Source of the DNA: 66-474 sp051954935
GTDB lineage: Bacteria; Pseudomonadota; Gammaproteobacteria; Xanthomonadales; Rhodanobacteraceae
Length of the DNA stretch: 16,113 bases
Direction: 5' to 3'
Assembly (NCBI GenBank): GCA_051954935.1
Contig: JBQCHG010000009.1
Span: 1 to 16,113, forward strand
Position 1 is the first letter of the stretch. Each line of letters begins with the position of its first letter. The position numbers and the translations under genes are program-made. Below are positions 5,818 to 13,939 of this stretch, piece by piece. Under the pieces are notes generated by a model, which saw nothing but the letters and a program-made list of their open reading frames with translations, was not told the origin of the DNA and made no database searches.

Positions 5818-6400
5818 GACAGGCATTATCGTGGTGCTGATCATCATCGCGGTGATTGTGGTGTACTTCATCGCGATCTACAACGGACTCGTCACGGCAC
5901 GCAACGCCTACAAGAACGCCTTCGCGCAGATAGACGTTCAGCTCACGAGGCGGCATGACCTGATTCCGAATCTGGTGGAAACCGCCAAAGGCTACATTGC
6001 GCACGAGCGCGAAACACTCGAAGCCGTCACGGCTGCGCGCACTGCGGCGGTGAATGGACTGGCTGCAGCCAAGGCCAAGCCGGGCGATCCGAACGCGATG
6101 CAGCAGTTGTCCGGCAGCGAGAACCAGTTGACCCAGGCGCTGGGCCGGCTGTTCGCGGTCAGCGAGGCGTATCCGGATCTGAAGGCCAACCAGAACATGA
6201 TGCAGTTGTCGGAGGAGCTGACCTCCACCGAAAATCGCGTCGCCTTCGCGCGGCAGGCCTACAACGATGCGGTGATGAGCTACAACAATCGTCGCGAGAC
6301 CTTCCCGGGCAACCTGATCGCGTCCGGCTTCGCCGCCGCCGAACCCCTGGCGATCGACGATCCGGCCAAGCGCGAGGCGCCGAAGGTTTCGTTCGTCTAG
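5816..6400 (+). CDS. lemA: LemA family protein
   Basis: LemA proteins are membrane-anchored helical bundles of unknown biochemical role, widely encoded beside M48 metalloproteases, as here. The 194-residue product starts with a membrane helix (about 3-22, GIIVVLIIIAVIVVYFIAIY) followed by the family core NGLVTARNAYKNAFAQIDVQ, RRHDLIPNLVETAKGY (about 45-60), SENQLTQALGRLFAVSEAYPDLKAN (split here as SENQLTQALGRLFAVSEAYP then DLKAN), and the C-terminal YNNRRETFPGNLIASGF. ATG at 5816 is preceded by GAGGAGA with good spacing and places the membrane helix at the N-terminus; longer in-frame extensions read into the neighbour's signal peptide region. Its start codon overlaps that of the divergent serine hydrolase. 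It is followed after 168 bases by the M48 protease gene, probably in one transcription unit. Confidence 0.93.
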   Translation: MTGIIVVLIIIAVIVVYFIAIYNGLVTARNAYKNAFAQIDVQLTRRHDLIPNLVETAKGYIAHERETLEAVTAARTAAVNGLAAAKAKPGDPNAMQQLSGSENQLTQALGRLFAVSEAYPDLKANQNMMQLSEELTSTENRVAFARQAYNDAVMSYNNRRETFPGNLIASGFAAAEPLAIDDPAKREAPKVSFV

Positions 6401-6568
6401 GTCTGCGCGATCGTCCGTGAACGCTGCTCGAATCGATTCATTGCACGGGTTTTGATTTCTTCGCGCAAGCCCGGCCAGAAGCGGCCACGGAGTCCTCAGC
6501 CAGGGATGGCACCCAGTCCGCACTCCTGAAGAACAGCACGTTCCGAACAAACTCTGCCGAACCCGATC

Positions 6569-8566
6569 ATGGACTTTTTTGCCCAACAAGCGCGTGTCCG
6601 GCGCAATGCCCGCTGGCTGGTGGTGCTGTTCGTGCTGGCGGTGGCGGCGATCGTGGCGGCGGTGGACCTGATCTGCGCATTCCTGTTGATCGGGCCGCGC
6701 CCCGGCGCGCTGCTGGGCATTTCCATCGCGGTGATCGTGCTGATCGGCCTGTGTTCGCTGTATCGCGTCGCATCCCTGCGCGGCGGCGGCTCGGCGGTGG
6801 CGATCGGCATGGGTGCCACGCCGGTGCCGGCGGACACCGCCAATCCGGCCTGGAAGCGGCTGCGTAACGTGATCGAGGAGGTGGCGATCGCCTCCGGCGT
6901 GCCGGTGCCCGAAATCTGGGTGATGGAGAACGAGCCCGCGATCAACGCCTTCGCCGCGGGTTACACGCCGTCCGATGCCGCGGTATGCGTGACGCAAGGC
7001 TGCCTGGACAGGCTCAACCGCGACGAATTGCAGGGCGTGATCGCGCACGAGTTCAGCCACGTGCTGAACGGCGACATGCGCCTCAATATCCGCCTGATCG
7101 GCCTGCTGTTCGGCATCCTCGCGATCGGCATCGTCGGGCGGTTCATGATGTACAGCAGCAGCGGCCGCAGCCGCCGCAACAGCGGCAATCTCGCGCTCGC
7201 CGGGCTTGCGCTGTTCGTGATCGGCTACATCGGGCTGTTCTTCGGCAAGCTCATCCAGGCCGCGGTGGCGCGCGCACGGGAATCGCTGGCGGACGCCTCG
7301 GCGGTTCAGTTCACGCGCCAGACCTCCGGCATCGCCGGCGCGCTGAAGAAGATCGCCGCACTGGCGGACGGCTCGCAGTTGCAGGCATCCGGCCGCGACG
7401 AGGTGCGGCACATGCTGTTCGGCGATGCCGATTTTTCCTCGCTGTTCGCTACCCATCCGCCGATCCTGCAACGCATCCGCGCGCTGGAGCCACAGTTCGA
7501 TCCGAGGGAACTGGACAAGATCGCGCACGACTGGGTGCAGGCTGGAGGCGATCCGGAGACGATCGATCTGCAGCACGGTGGGCATGATTTCGCGCAAGCC
7601 GTGCACCAGTTCGCTCGCGCGGATGGCGACGTGGACATCAACGAGCCGGTGTTCGCTCAATCCGGCAACGCTGCCGCGGGAACGCCCGGCTCTGCAGCTG
7701 CCATGGCGGCGGCTGCAGCGATTCCGCATCGGGCCGCCACGCTGGCCATCGCCGCCGGTGCGATCGCAGCCCAGGTCGGCGCGCCAGGTGCAGACGACTA
7801 CCGGGCTGCATCGGCGCTTCATGCGCGCATCCCCGACGGATTGGCCGCTTCCGCGCGCGATGCGCGTGGAGCGCTCGCCGTGATGTTCGCGCTGGTGCTG
7901 TCCGACCAGTCCGACGTGCAGCAGAAGCAGGTGCAGGCCATTGCGCAGGCCTTCGACGCCTCCACGGCGGAGGCCGCGCGCAGCGCGCTCGTGCAGTTGG
8001 CGCAATTGCATCCGATGCTTCGCCTGCCGCTCGCGCAATTGGCATTCCCTGCGCTGAAGCGCCGCCCGCGTCCGGAACTGGAGCGCTTCGTTTCCACGCT
8101 GGACGCGCTGATCCGCGCCGACGACAAAGTGGAACTGGACGAATACTGCATCGCCAAGCTTGTGCAGGTGCAGGTGATGGCGGCGCTCGATCCCGCCGCG
8201 CATTTCCAGGCCGGCAGCGTACGCCTGCGCAATGCACAGGATGGGCTGCGCGATCTGTGCGCATTGGTGGCGCATTTCGGCGCAGACGACGAGGACGCCG
8301 CGCGATGCGCCTTCCTGCTTGGCATGCAGGAGGCGCTGCCCGGGGCCACGCCGCTGTATGCGATTCCGGACGACTGGCAAACCGCGCTCGACGGGGCGCT
8401 GGAGCAACTGGCGCGGCTGGCGCCGGAGGGCAAGCAGCTTGTGGTACGCGCGTTGACCAGCGCGATTGCCGCCGACGGCGTGGTGAATGTCGCCGAGTCG
8501 GAACTGCTGCGCGTCACCTGCGCGGCGCTGGGTTGTCCGCTCCCGCCAGTGCTCGCCAGCGATTAA
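6569..8566 (+). CDS. M48 membrane metalloprotease with TerB-like C-terminal extension
   Basis: This HtpX-like integral membrane zinc protease has two N-terminal membrane helices (about 16-41 and 47-67), the zinc motif H160-E-F-S-H164 in GVIAHEFSHVLNGDMRLN, two further membrane helices (about 175-194 and 207-230), and the third zinc ligand E238 in ARESLADASAVQFTRQ. The protease part ends near residue 310 with THPPILQRIRALEP. HtpX itself is about 290 residues; this protein has 665. The extra part contains an Ala-rich hydrophobic stretch (about 372-405), then a helical region with acidic-loop repeats resembling TerB-like modules: LDALIRADDKVELDEYCIAK (about 511-530) and AIAADGVVNVAESELLRVTC (about 632-651). 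It pairs with lemA upstream. No Shine-Dalgarno sequence precedes the ATG; the MDFFAQQARVRRNARW start fits the family. The TerB resemblance is by motif only. Confidence 0.92.
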   Translation: MDFFAQQARVRRNARWLVVLFVLAVAAIVAAVDLICAFLLIGPRPGALLGISIAVIVLIGLCSLYRVASLRGGGSAVAIGMGATPVPADTANPAWKRLRNVIEEVAIASGVPVPEIWVMENEPAINAFAAGYTPSDAAVCVTQGCLDRLNRDELQGVIAHEFSHVLNGDMRLNIRLIGLLFGILAIGIVGRFMMYSSSGRSRRNSGNLALAGLALFVIGYIGLFFGKLIQAAVARARESLADASAVQFTRQTSGIAGALKKIAALADGSQLQASGRDEVRHMLFGDADFSSLFATHPPILQRIRALEPQFDPRELDKIAHDWVQAGGDPETIDLQHGGHDFAQAVHQFARADGDVDINEPVFAQSGNAAAGTPGSAAAMAAAAAIPHRAATLAIAAGAIAAQVGAPGADDYRAASALHARIPDGLAASARDARGALAVMFALVLSDQSDVQQKQVQAIAQAFDASTAEAARSALVQLAQLHPMLRLPLAQLAFPALKRRPRPELERFVSTLDALIRADDKVELDEYCIAKLVQVQVMAALDPAAHFQAGSVRLRNAQDGLRDLCALVAHFGADDEDAARCAFLLGMQEALPGATPLYAIPDDWQTALDGALEQLARLAPEGKQLVVRALTSAIAADGVVNVAESELLRVTCAALGCPLPPVLASD

Positions 8567-8573
8567 GGCTTGT

Positions 8574-9002
8574 TCAGCCGGCGATGTATCGCTGCAGCTG
8601 GTCTATCTCGACAGCCTGGTCATCGATGACCGCCTTCACCAGGTCGCCAATCGAAACCACGCCGATCACCTTGCCGCCATCCATCACCGGCAGGTGGCGC
8701 ACACGGCGGTCGGTACACAAACGCATGCATTCATCCACCGAAGAGTTCGGGCTGACGCACAGCGGCGCGGGTGTCATGATTTCCGATACCGGCGTGTCTC
8801 TCGAGGAACGTCCCTTGAGGATCACCTTGCGCGCGTAATCGCGCTCGCTGACGATGCCGGTCAGCTCGCCGCCGCGCATCACCAGCAGCGCACCGATGCC
8901 GCGCTCGGCCATCGAGCGGATCGCGTCCAGCACCGGCGCATCCGGAGCGATCGCGTACACCGCGTTGCCCTTGGCTTCCAGCAGATGCTTGACCTGGCGC
9001 AT
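8574..9002 (-). CDS. Two-CBS-domain protein
   Basis: The 142-residue protein consists almost wholly of two CBS domains (about 10-63 and 72-126), a module that binds adenine nucleotides. Typical features are AVYAIAPDAPVLDAIRSMAE, GALLVMRGGELTGIVSERDY, the linker VSEIMTPAPLCVSP, and RVRHLPVMDGGKVIGVVSIGDLV. No partner domain is fused, so it may regulate another protein or act as an energy sensor; the target cannot be inferred. AAGGAG lies eight bases upstream of the ATG, an excellent ribosome-binding site. It is the last gene of the minus-strand cluster, 51 bases after mtgA, and converges on the M48 gene with only seven bases between the stop codons and no terminator in that gap. Confidence 0.93.
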   Translation of the reverse strand: MRQVKHLLEAKGNAVYAIAPDAPVLDAIRSMAERGIGALLVMRGGELTGIVSERDYARKVILKGRSSRDTPVSEIMTPAPLCVSPNSSVDECMRLCTDRRVRHLPVMDGGKVIGVVSIGDLVKAVIDDQAVEIDQLQRYIAG

Positions 9003-9053
9003 GGGTTTCTCCTTGCGATGTCCGACCCGCTTCGCGAAGGATTCTAGCGCTGG

Positions 9054-9821
9054 TCAGTGACGGCCGCGTGTGGTGTCGCGTGGTCGCGGCGGGTTCGGAT
9101 TCAGCACGTAGGAAACCCCGCCGAGCTGGGCCATCTGTCGCTCGATCCAGGCCGCGCGGCGTTGCACGTAGCCCGAGGGGCGATCGGCATGCAACCGGCG
9201 CGGATCGGGCAGCACCGCGGCCAGCAGGGCGGCCTGGTGCCCATTCAATTGCGAGGCGTGTGCGCCGAAATACGCCTGCGATGCGGCTTCCACGCCGTAG
9301 ATCCCGTCGCCCAGTTCGGCGATGTTGGCGTACACCTCGAGGATGCGACGCTTGGGCCAGGTCGCTTCGATCAGCACCGTGAAATACGCCTCGATGCCCT
9401 TGCGCACGAAGCTGCGGCCGTTCCAAAGGAACAGGTTCTTGGCCGTCTGCTGGCTGATGGTGCTGGCACCGCGCAGCCGCTCGCCGCGATCGGCATCGTT
9501 GATCGCATCGTGGATGGATTCCAGGTCGAAGCCGTGGTGGAAGGGGAATTTCTGATCCTCGCCCGCCACCATGGCCAGCGGCGCGGCCGGCGCGATTTGG
9601 GACCACGGCACCCAGTGGTACTGCAGGCGAAAATCGTGCTCGCCGTGCATGGCGGCGCCGATGCGTCGTTCGACCATGAAAGCGCTTGTCGGCGGCGGCA
9701 GGAAACGCAGCAGCAGGATGGGCAGCCAGGTCAGCAGGAACAGCGCGATCAGCACGAACATGCAACGGCGTGCGATGCGCCGCCAACGCCGCGGCGCGTT
9801 TGTCTTCGCTGCAGGAGTCAC
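9054..9821 (-). CDS. mtgA: Monofunctional peptidoglycan glycosyltransferase
   Basis: MtgA polymerises lipid II into glycan strands at the inner membrane without a transpeptidase domain (family GT51). The 255-residue product (E. coli MtgA is about 240) has one membrane helix (about 21-41, MFVLIALFLLTWLPILLLRF) and the GT51 motifs: AGEDQKFPFHHGFD with catalytic E88, RGASTISQQTAKNLFLW, RKGIEAYFTVLIEATWPKRRILEVYANIAELGDGIYG (given here only as its RKGIEAYF and ILEVYANIAELG parts), and AALLAAVLPDPRR. The GTG start at 9821 overlaps the upstream gene's TGA as GTGA, the usual arrangement of translational coupling. An in-frame ATG further upstream would overlap the neighbour by 85 bases and add no family sequence. 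It is co-oriented with the c-di-GMP gene and the CBS gene. Confidence 0.95.
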   Translation of the reverse strand: MTPAAKTNAPRRWRRIARRCMFVLIALFLLTWLPILLLRFLPPPTSAFMVERRIGAAMHGEHDFRLQYHWVPWSQIAPAAPLAMVAGEDQKFPFHHGFDLESIHDAINDADRGERLRGASTISQQTAKNLFLWNGRSFVRKGIEAYFTVLIEATWPKRRILEVYANIAELGDGIYGVEAASQAYFGAHASQLNGHQAALLAAVLPDPRRLHADRPSGYVQRRAAWIERQMAQLGGVSYVLNPNPPRPRDTTRGRH

Positions 9822-12685
9822 GCGCCGGTTTTCAGCCACGTCTCGGCCGGTTCCGCGTGCGCGAACAGGAAGCCCTGGCCGCACTCGCATCCCAGCTTGC
9901 ACAGCACCTCGCGCTGCGCCTCGGTTTCAATGCCCTCGGCGATCACCTGCAGGGACAAAGTATCGGCAAGCGCTAGGATCGCGCGCACTACGGCCACGCT
10001 GCCGCCGCTGTCGCCTTCGGCCAGATTGGCTACGAAGGACTGGTCGATCTTCAGTGCCTGCAACGGATATTGATGCACGTAGGACAGGGAGGAATAGCCG
10101 GTGCCAAAATCATCCAACGCGACGCTGATGCCGTGCGAGCGCAACGTCTGCAGCAGGCGCTTCACATCCGGCGGGTTCTCCAGCAGCGCGCGTTCGGTGA
10201 CTTCGATGCGCAGGCGGTGCGCGGGCAGGCCGTAGCGCGCAAGCAATCCGAGCAGGCGGCGATCGAGGTCCTCGCTACGGAAATGCCGCCCGGAAAGATT
10301 GATGCTGATGAACCGGCCTTCTGCGGTGAGCGCCTGTCCCTGGCTGAATACCTGCTCGAACATCTGCCAGTCGATCGCTTCCGACAGCCCGCTTTCCTCG
10401 GCGACGGTGAGGAACTCGCCGGGCAGCAGCAGGCCGCGTTGCGGATGGCGCCAGCGCATCAGCGCCTCGTAGCCGATGATGGCGCGATCGGACAGCCGTA
10501 CGATCGGCTGGTAATGCGGTTCGAATTCGCTGCGCGTCAGACCGCGCCGCAGGTCGTTCTCCACTTCCAGCAGGGTCAGGGCCTGCTGGCGCAAGCCTTC
10601 GTCGAACAGCGCATAGCGGTGGCGGCCTTCGGCCTTGGCGCGATACATCGCCGAATCCGCGTCGCGCAGCAATTCCTCGGGACGACGATACTGGGACGCG
10701 ACGATTGCGATGCCGATGGACGTGGACGTGAACAGTTCCTTCGCCGCCAGCCGGAACGGCGCATTCAATTCGTTGATGATGCGCTCAGCCACCTGGCAGG
10801 CGGACTCGGCATCGCCGATGTCCTCCAGCAACACGCCGAACTCGTCTCCGCCCAGGCGCGCGACGACGTCCTGCGATTTCAGGCAGGCGCGCACGCGGCC
10901 GCCGGCCTGGAACAGCAGGTCGTCGCCGATCAGGTGGCCGACCGAATCGTTGATCACCTTGAAGCGATCGAGATCCAGGAACAGCACCGCGAAGAGGCGC
11001 GACGGATCGGCGTGGTACTGCTCCAGCGCCTGCTCCAGGCGCTGCATCAGCAGGCTGCGATTCGGCAGCCCGGTCAACGAGTCGTGCAGAGTCTCGTATT
11101 TCAGGCGCGCTTCCACCCGCTCGCGTTCGGCGATCTGTTCGCGCAGGTCGCGGTTGGCGAGCGCCAGCGCGCGCGTGCGTTCGCCCACGCGCCGCTCCAG
11201 CCCGGCATAAGCGGCCTTCAACGATTCCGCCGCGCGCACGCGCTCGAGTGCATTCGCGATGTGATACGAGACGAAAGTGAGCAACTCCTGGTCGCGCAGG
11301 CTGTATCGATGCTCGGGCGAGTAGCTCTGGACGACGAGTGCGCCGACGGTGCGCTCGGCGCAGACCAGCGGCACGCCCAGCCAGCACACCGAATCGGTGC
11401 CGCTCTGCACCACGTCGCCGCGTTCGCGCATGTGCACGATATCTTCCGAGTTGGCCAGCAGCGCGGTGCCGTGGCTCAGCACATATTCGGTGAGGCCCCT
11501 GCCGAGCTTGCGCGTATGCCGTTCCGGATCGCGCTCGTCCACCGAATAAGGGAAGGTCAGTTCATCCTGATCCTCCGAGAGCAGCGCGATGTAGAAGTTG
11601 CGCGCGTACAACAGGCCGCCCACCACGCGGTGCACCGCCGCGTAGAAGTCCTCGATGCTCTCGGTTGTGTTCGCCAGTTCCGCGATTCGGAACAGCGCCG
11701 CCTGCAGGCGTTCGCCGCGCTGACGCTCCAGCACCTGTTGTTGAAGCACGCGATTGGCTTCGCGCAAGGCCTCGGTGCGCTCATCCACGCGCCGCTCGAG
11801 TTCGGCATGCGCGAAACGGCGTTCCAGCGCGGTCTGGATGTGCTGCGCGACGTAGATCAGCAATTCCTTGTCGCGTTCGCTGTAGCGTGCGCTTTCGGTG
11901 TAGCTCTGCACCACCACCCCGCCGACCACCTGGTCCTTGCGCAGCAGCGGTACGCCCAACCAGTCCACGCTCTCCGGGCCGGTCCCGCGGTACGGGCCTC
12001 CCACGGAAACCGCGATTTCGTCGAGTCCGCCCATCAAGGGTTTGCCTGTCCGGATCAGATACCAGGTCGGCCCGTACCGGATCTCGTCCATCGGCTGGTC
12101 GAAATTCGGATCGGGCGGATCGGGATCGGCGACATCGGCGAAATACGCAAAGCGGATGGTGTCGCGCAGGCTGTCGTACAGCACGATGTAGAAATTCTCC
12201 GCGTACATCAGATCGGCCACGATCCGATGCAGCGCGCGCAAGGTCTGGTTGACGTCCTGATTGGCACTGGCCTGATCGGCGATCGCATACAGCGCGCGTT
12301 GCAGGCGCTCCGCTTCCTCCAGGCGCAGGACCGAAGCGGTGAGTTCCTGATGCTGCGACAGCGCACCCAGACGCAATTCGATCAGCCGGACCGCGGCCTG
12401 AAGCAGGTGATCACCGCCGGCCAAGACAGGCGCGGGGCGCAATTCCAATTGATGCTCGTGCGCCAACGGCAGCCGCAGTGACCGCTCGTCGGGGGGCGCA
12501 TCACCGGCCGGGACCAGGCGTGCGCGAATTCCGGGGAACAGATTGGAAATCAGCTCGCCGACGGCAGCTTCGACGCCGCCGAAGTCCTGCGGTACCCACA
12601 ACTGGCGGCATAGGTCGAGCAAATTCGGCTCGGATGCCGCGCCCCCGGTTGCGCTTGCGGTGAGATGGTGAACGCGGCCGGCCAT
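9818..12685 (-). CDS. GAF-GAF-GGDEF-EAL cyclic-di-GMP enzyme
   Basis: The 955-residue protein has no clear membrane helix, so it is probably cytoplasmic. After a divergent N-terminus come two GAF sensor domains (about 128-290 and 328-482) that resemble each other (MYAENFYIVLYDS/LYARNFYIALLSE; VDWLGVPLLRKDQVVGGVVVQSY/VCWLGVPLVCAERTVGALVVQSY), each followed by a coiled-coil segment with an ERRVDERT/ERRVGERT repeat. The GGDEF domain (about 530-695) keeps GGDEF at 612-616; the usual RxxD inhibitory site reads KSQD. The EAL domain (about 710-950) keeps E740-A-L, NLSGRHF, EVTE, DDFGTGYSSL (858-867), K879, E917 (AEGIE) and QGFLFA, so both cyclase and phosphodiesterase activity are possible. The ATG follows ACAGGAA closely. 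It heads the operon with mtgA. Confidence 0.95.
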   Translation of the reverse strand: MAGRVHHLTASATGGAASEPNLLDLCRQLWVPQDFGGVEAAVGELISNLFPGIRARLVPAGDAPPDERSLRLPLAHEHQLELRPAPVLAGGDHLLQAAVRLIELRLGALSQHQELTASVLRLEEAERLQRALYAIADQASANQDVNQTLRALHRIVADLMYAENFYIVLYDSLRDTIRFAYFADVADPDPPDPNFDQPMDEIRYGPTWYLIRTGKPLMGGLDEIAVSVGGPYRGTGPESVDWLGVPLLRKDQVVGGVVVQSYTESARYSERDKELLIYVAQHIQTALERRFAHAELERRVDERTEALREANRVLQQQVLERQRGERLQAALFRIAELANTTESIEDFYAAVHRVVGGLLYARNFYIALLSEDQDELTFPYSVDERDPERHTRKLGRGLTEYVLSHGTALLANSEDIVHMRERGDVVQSGTDSVCWLGVPLVCAERTVGALVVQSYSPEHRYSLRDQELLTFVSYHIANALERVRAAESLKAAYAGLERRVGERTRALALANRDLREQIAERERVEARLKYETLHDSLTGLPNRSLLMQRLEQALEQYHADPSRLFAVLFLDLDRFKVINDSVGHLIGDDLLFQAGGRVRACLKSQDVVARLGGDEFGVLLEDIGDAESACQVAERIINELNAPFRLAAKELFTSTSIGIAIVASQYRRPEELLRDADSAMYRAKAEGRHRYALFDEGLRQQALTLLEVENDLRRGLTRSEFEPHYQPIVRLSDRAIIGYEALMRWRHPQRGLLLPGEFLTVAEESGLSEAIDWQMFEQVFSQGQALTAEGRFISINLSGRHFRSEDLDRRLLGLLARYGLPAHRLRIEVTERALLENPPDVKRLLQTLRSHGISVALDDFGTGYSSLSYVHQYPLQALKIDQSFVANLAEGDSGGSVAVVRAILALADTLSLQVIAEGIETEAQREVLCKLGCECGQGFLFAHAEPAETWLKTGA

Positions 12686-12714
12686 TTCCTGTCAAAAACC
12701 CCACTGAGGGTCGC

Positions 12715-12743
12715 AGTGTAGCGCTGGAATGCGAGCAGGAAAC
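12715..12743 (-). promoter_or_regulatory. Possible promoter of the c-di-GMP/mtgA/CBS operon
   Basis: On the minus strand TACACT (12720-12715) lies 17 bases downstream of GTTTCC (12743-12738). The -10 has four of six matches and the -35 is poor. Transcription would start near 12708, about 22 bases before the ATG. It is divergent from the promoter at 12789-12819. Confidence 0.3.
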
Positions 12744-12788
12744 GTGCCTGCAAGCCGGGGGCGGCGGTCCGTGAGTGGATTGTGATTG

Positions 12789-12819
12789 TTAGCAAAATGT
12801 AAGAATTCTGCTGTATACT
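12789..12819 (+). promoter_or_regulatory. Predicted promoter of the exported protein/oxygenase pair
   Basis: TATACT (12814-12819) is a strong -10 (five of six). The best -35 candidate, TTAGCA (12789-12794), is 19 bases upstream, longer than ideal. The sequence around it is AT-rich relative to the window. Transcription would begin near 12826, about 36 bases before the ATG at 12862. Confidence 0.5.
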
Positions 12820-12861
12820 TGCTCCAAATCGAAGGGCGCGTCAGCCCGGATTCGTTTCACG

Positions 12862-13872
12862 ATGCGTTTTGTAATAGCCAGCCTTGTCTCTGCCAGCATG
12901 GCGCTGGGGTTGCCGTTGGTCGCCAGCGGCCAGACCCACGTGCGTCATTCGCGCGCGCAAACCGCGCCTGCGACCGCGCCATTGGTGTTGGCGGGGGCGG
13001 ATACCGACAACGTTCTGCCAGTATGGCAGACCGCCGACGGACGAACCCTGACCGTGGTGACCGGCGCGCAGACCTCGGGCAGCGCGGTGCCCGGCTCCGC
13101 CGTGAGCCTGCGTTCGATCGATGCGCATTCGGCGGCCGCCAGCACGGGCCTGCAATTCAATGTCTCGCCCAACCTGTACGGGCGGGCGGATATTTCGCAG
13201 CAGAACTGGCTGTCCAACGTGGCGTGCCAACCCGCGCAGCCGGGCATGAAGAATTCCGTGTGCCTGGGCGACGCGCCGCTCGCCAATACCCAGAGCGGGG
13301 AAGTCGGCGCGGGATTCGCCAACAATGCAGTGAAGCTGGATCTTTCAATCGGCCAGTCGCGCACCAATGGCAGCACCGCAGCCTTGAATGGCGGTGCGAA
13401 CCTGCCGCGCGTACTGCCCTCCGATTCGGGCGCCGGGATTGCAGCGCCGCTCTTGTTCCCCGACAGCACTGCCACGAATCTTAGTGCCCGGGGACAAATC
13501 CGCATCCTTCCGGACACCCAGGTGGACGTGGGTGCCAGCCGCGGCCGCGTGCATTTCATGCCGAATGCCGGATTAGTCGGCAGCGACGATCTGAACCAGA
13601 CCACGCTAAGCCTCGGCATCGAGCACGGGCCGGTCAGTGGCACCATCGTCGGTCGCACCTTGGAGCCTGCATTGCCGGGTGCCGCGTTCGATCCTTCCCA
13701 GCGCTGGAGCGGGATCGATCTGGGCGTCAGCGTCCGTCTGCCTTGGCAGGGCGAGCTGAGCTTCGGCGCACAAAACGTGTGGTCCTCGGGCAAGCAGCCA
13801 CTGCTGAACCCGCAGGACGTCAGCCCTGACCAGGCGCGCGTTCCGTACGTGCAGTACCATCAGGAGCTGTGA
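12862..13872 (+). CDS. Exported beta-rich protein of unknown function
   Basis: I do not recognise a family. The 336-residue product opens with a signal peptide (MRFVIASLVSASMALGLPLVASG, likely cleaved before Gln24) and a low-complexity Ala/Thr/Pro stretch. From about residue 95 it shows repeated short amphipathic strands: GLQFNVSPNLYGRADISQQN, EVGAGFANNAVKLDLSIGQS, ARGQIRILPDTQVDVGASRG, TTLSLGIEHGPVSGTIVGRT, GIDLGVSVRLPWQGELSFGA. These alternate polar and nonpolar residues as in outer-membrane barrels. Two cysteines (122 and 134) may form a disulfide. The protein does not end in the usual aromatic residue of outer-membrane barrels (it ends YHQEL), so a soluble beta protein is also possible. 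No good Shine-Dalgarno sequence is visible. The TPR/oxygenase gene follows after 67 bases on the same strand, suggesting an operon. Confidence 0.7.
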   Translation: MRFVIASLVSASMALGLPLVASGQTHVRHSRAQTAPATAPLVLAGADTDNVLPVWQTADGRTLTVVTGAQTSGSAVPGSAVSLRSIDAHSAAASTGLQFNVSPNLYGRADISQQNWLSNVACQPAQPGMKNSVCLGDAPLANTQSGEVGAGFANNAVKLDLSIGQSRTNGSTAALNGGANLPRVLPSDSGAGIAAPLLFPDSTATNLSARGQIRILPDTQVDVGASRGRVHFMPNAGLVGSDDLNQTTLSLGIEHGPVSGTIVGRTLEPALPGAAFDPSQRWSGIDLGVSVRLPWQGELSFGAQNVWSSGKQPLLNPQDVSPDQARVPYVQYHQEL

Positions 13873-13939
13873 TCCGGCTTCGCGTTTCGCTACCGGTACC
13901 CATGGGGAGCGAGCTGGCTCTCCGGATCGCGGGTGAACC

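Noticed and set aside
5765..8407. An 880-codon minus-strand open frame opposite lemA and the M48 gene
   Set aside because: Its composition is the low-complexity Arg/His/Ala pattern of antisense frames, and the plus strand carries two clearly recognisable families over the same bases.
9030..9040. CTTCGCGAAG palindrome between the CBS and mtgA genes
   Set aside because: Ten bases with no loop and no T-run; too short to call a terminator or operator.
10070..12481. An 803-codon plus-strand open frame opposite the GGDEF-EAL gene
   Set aside because: No recognisable motif; it is the complement of a gene with intact GAF, GGDEF and EAL motifs.
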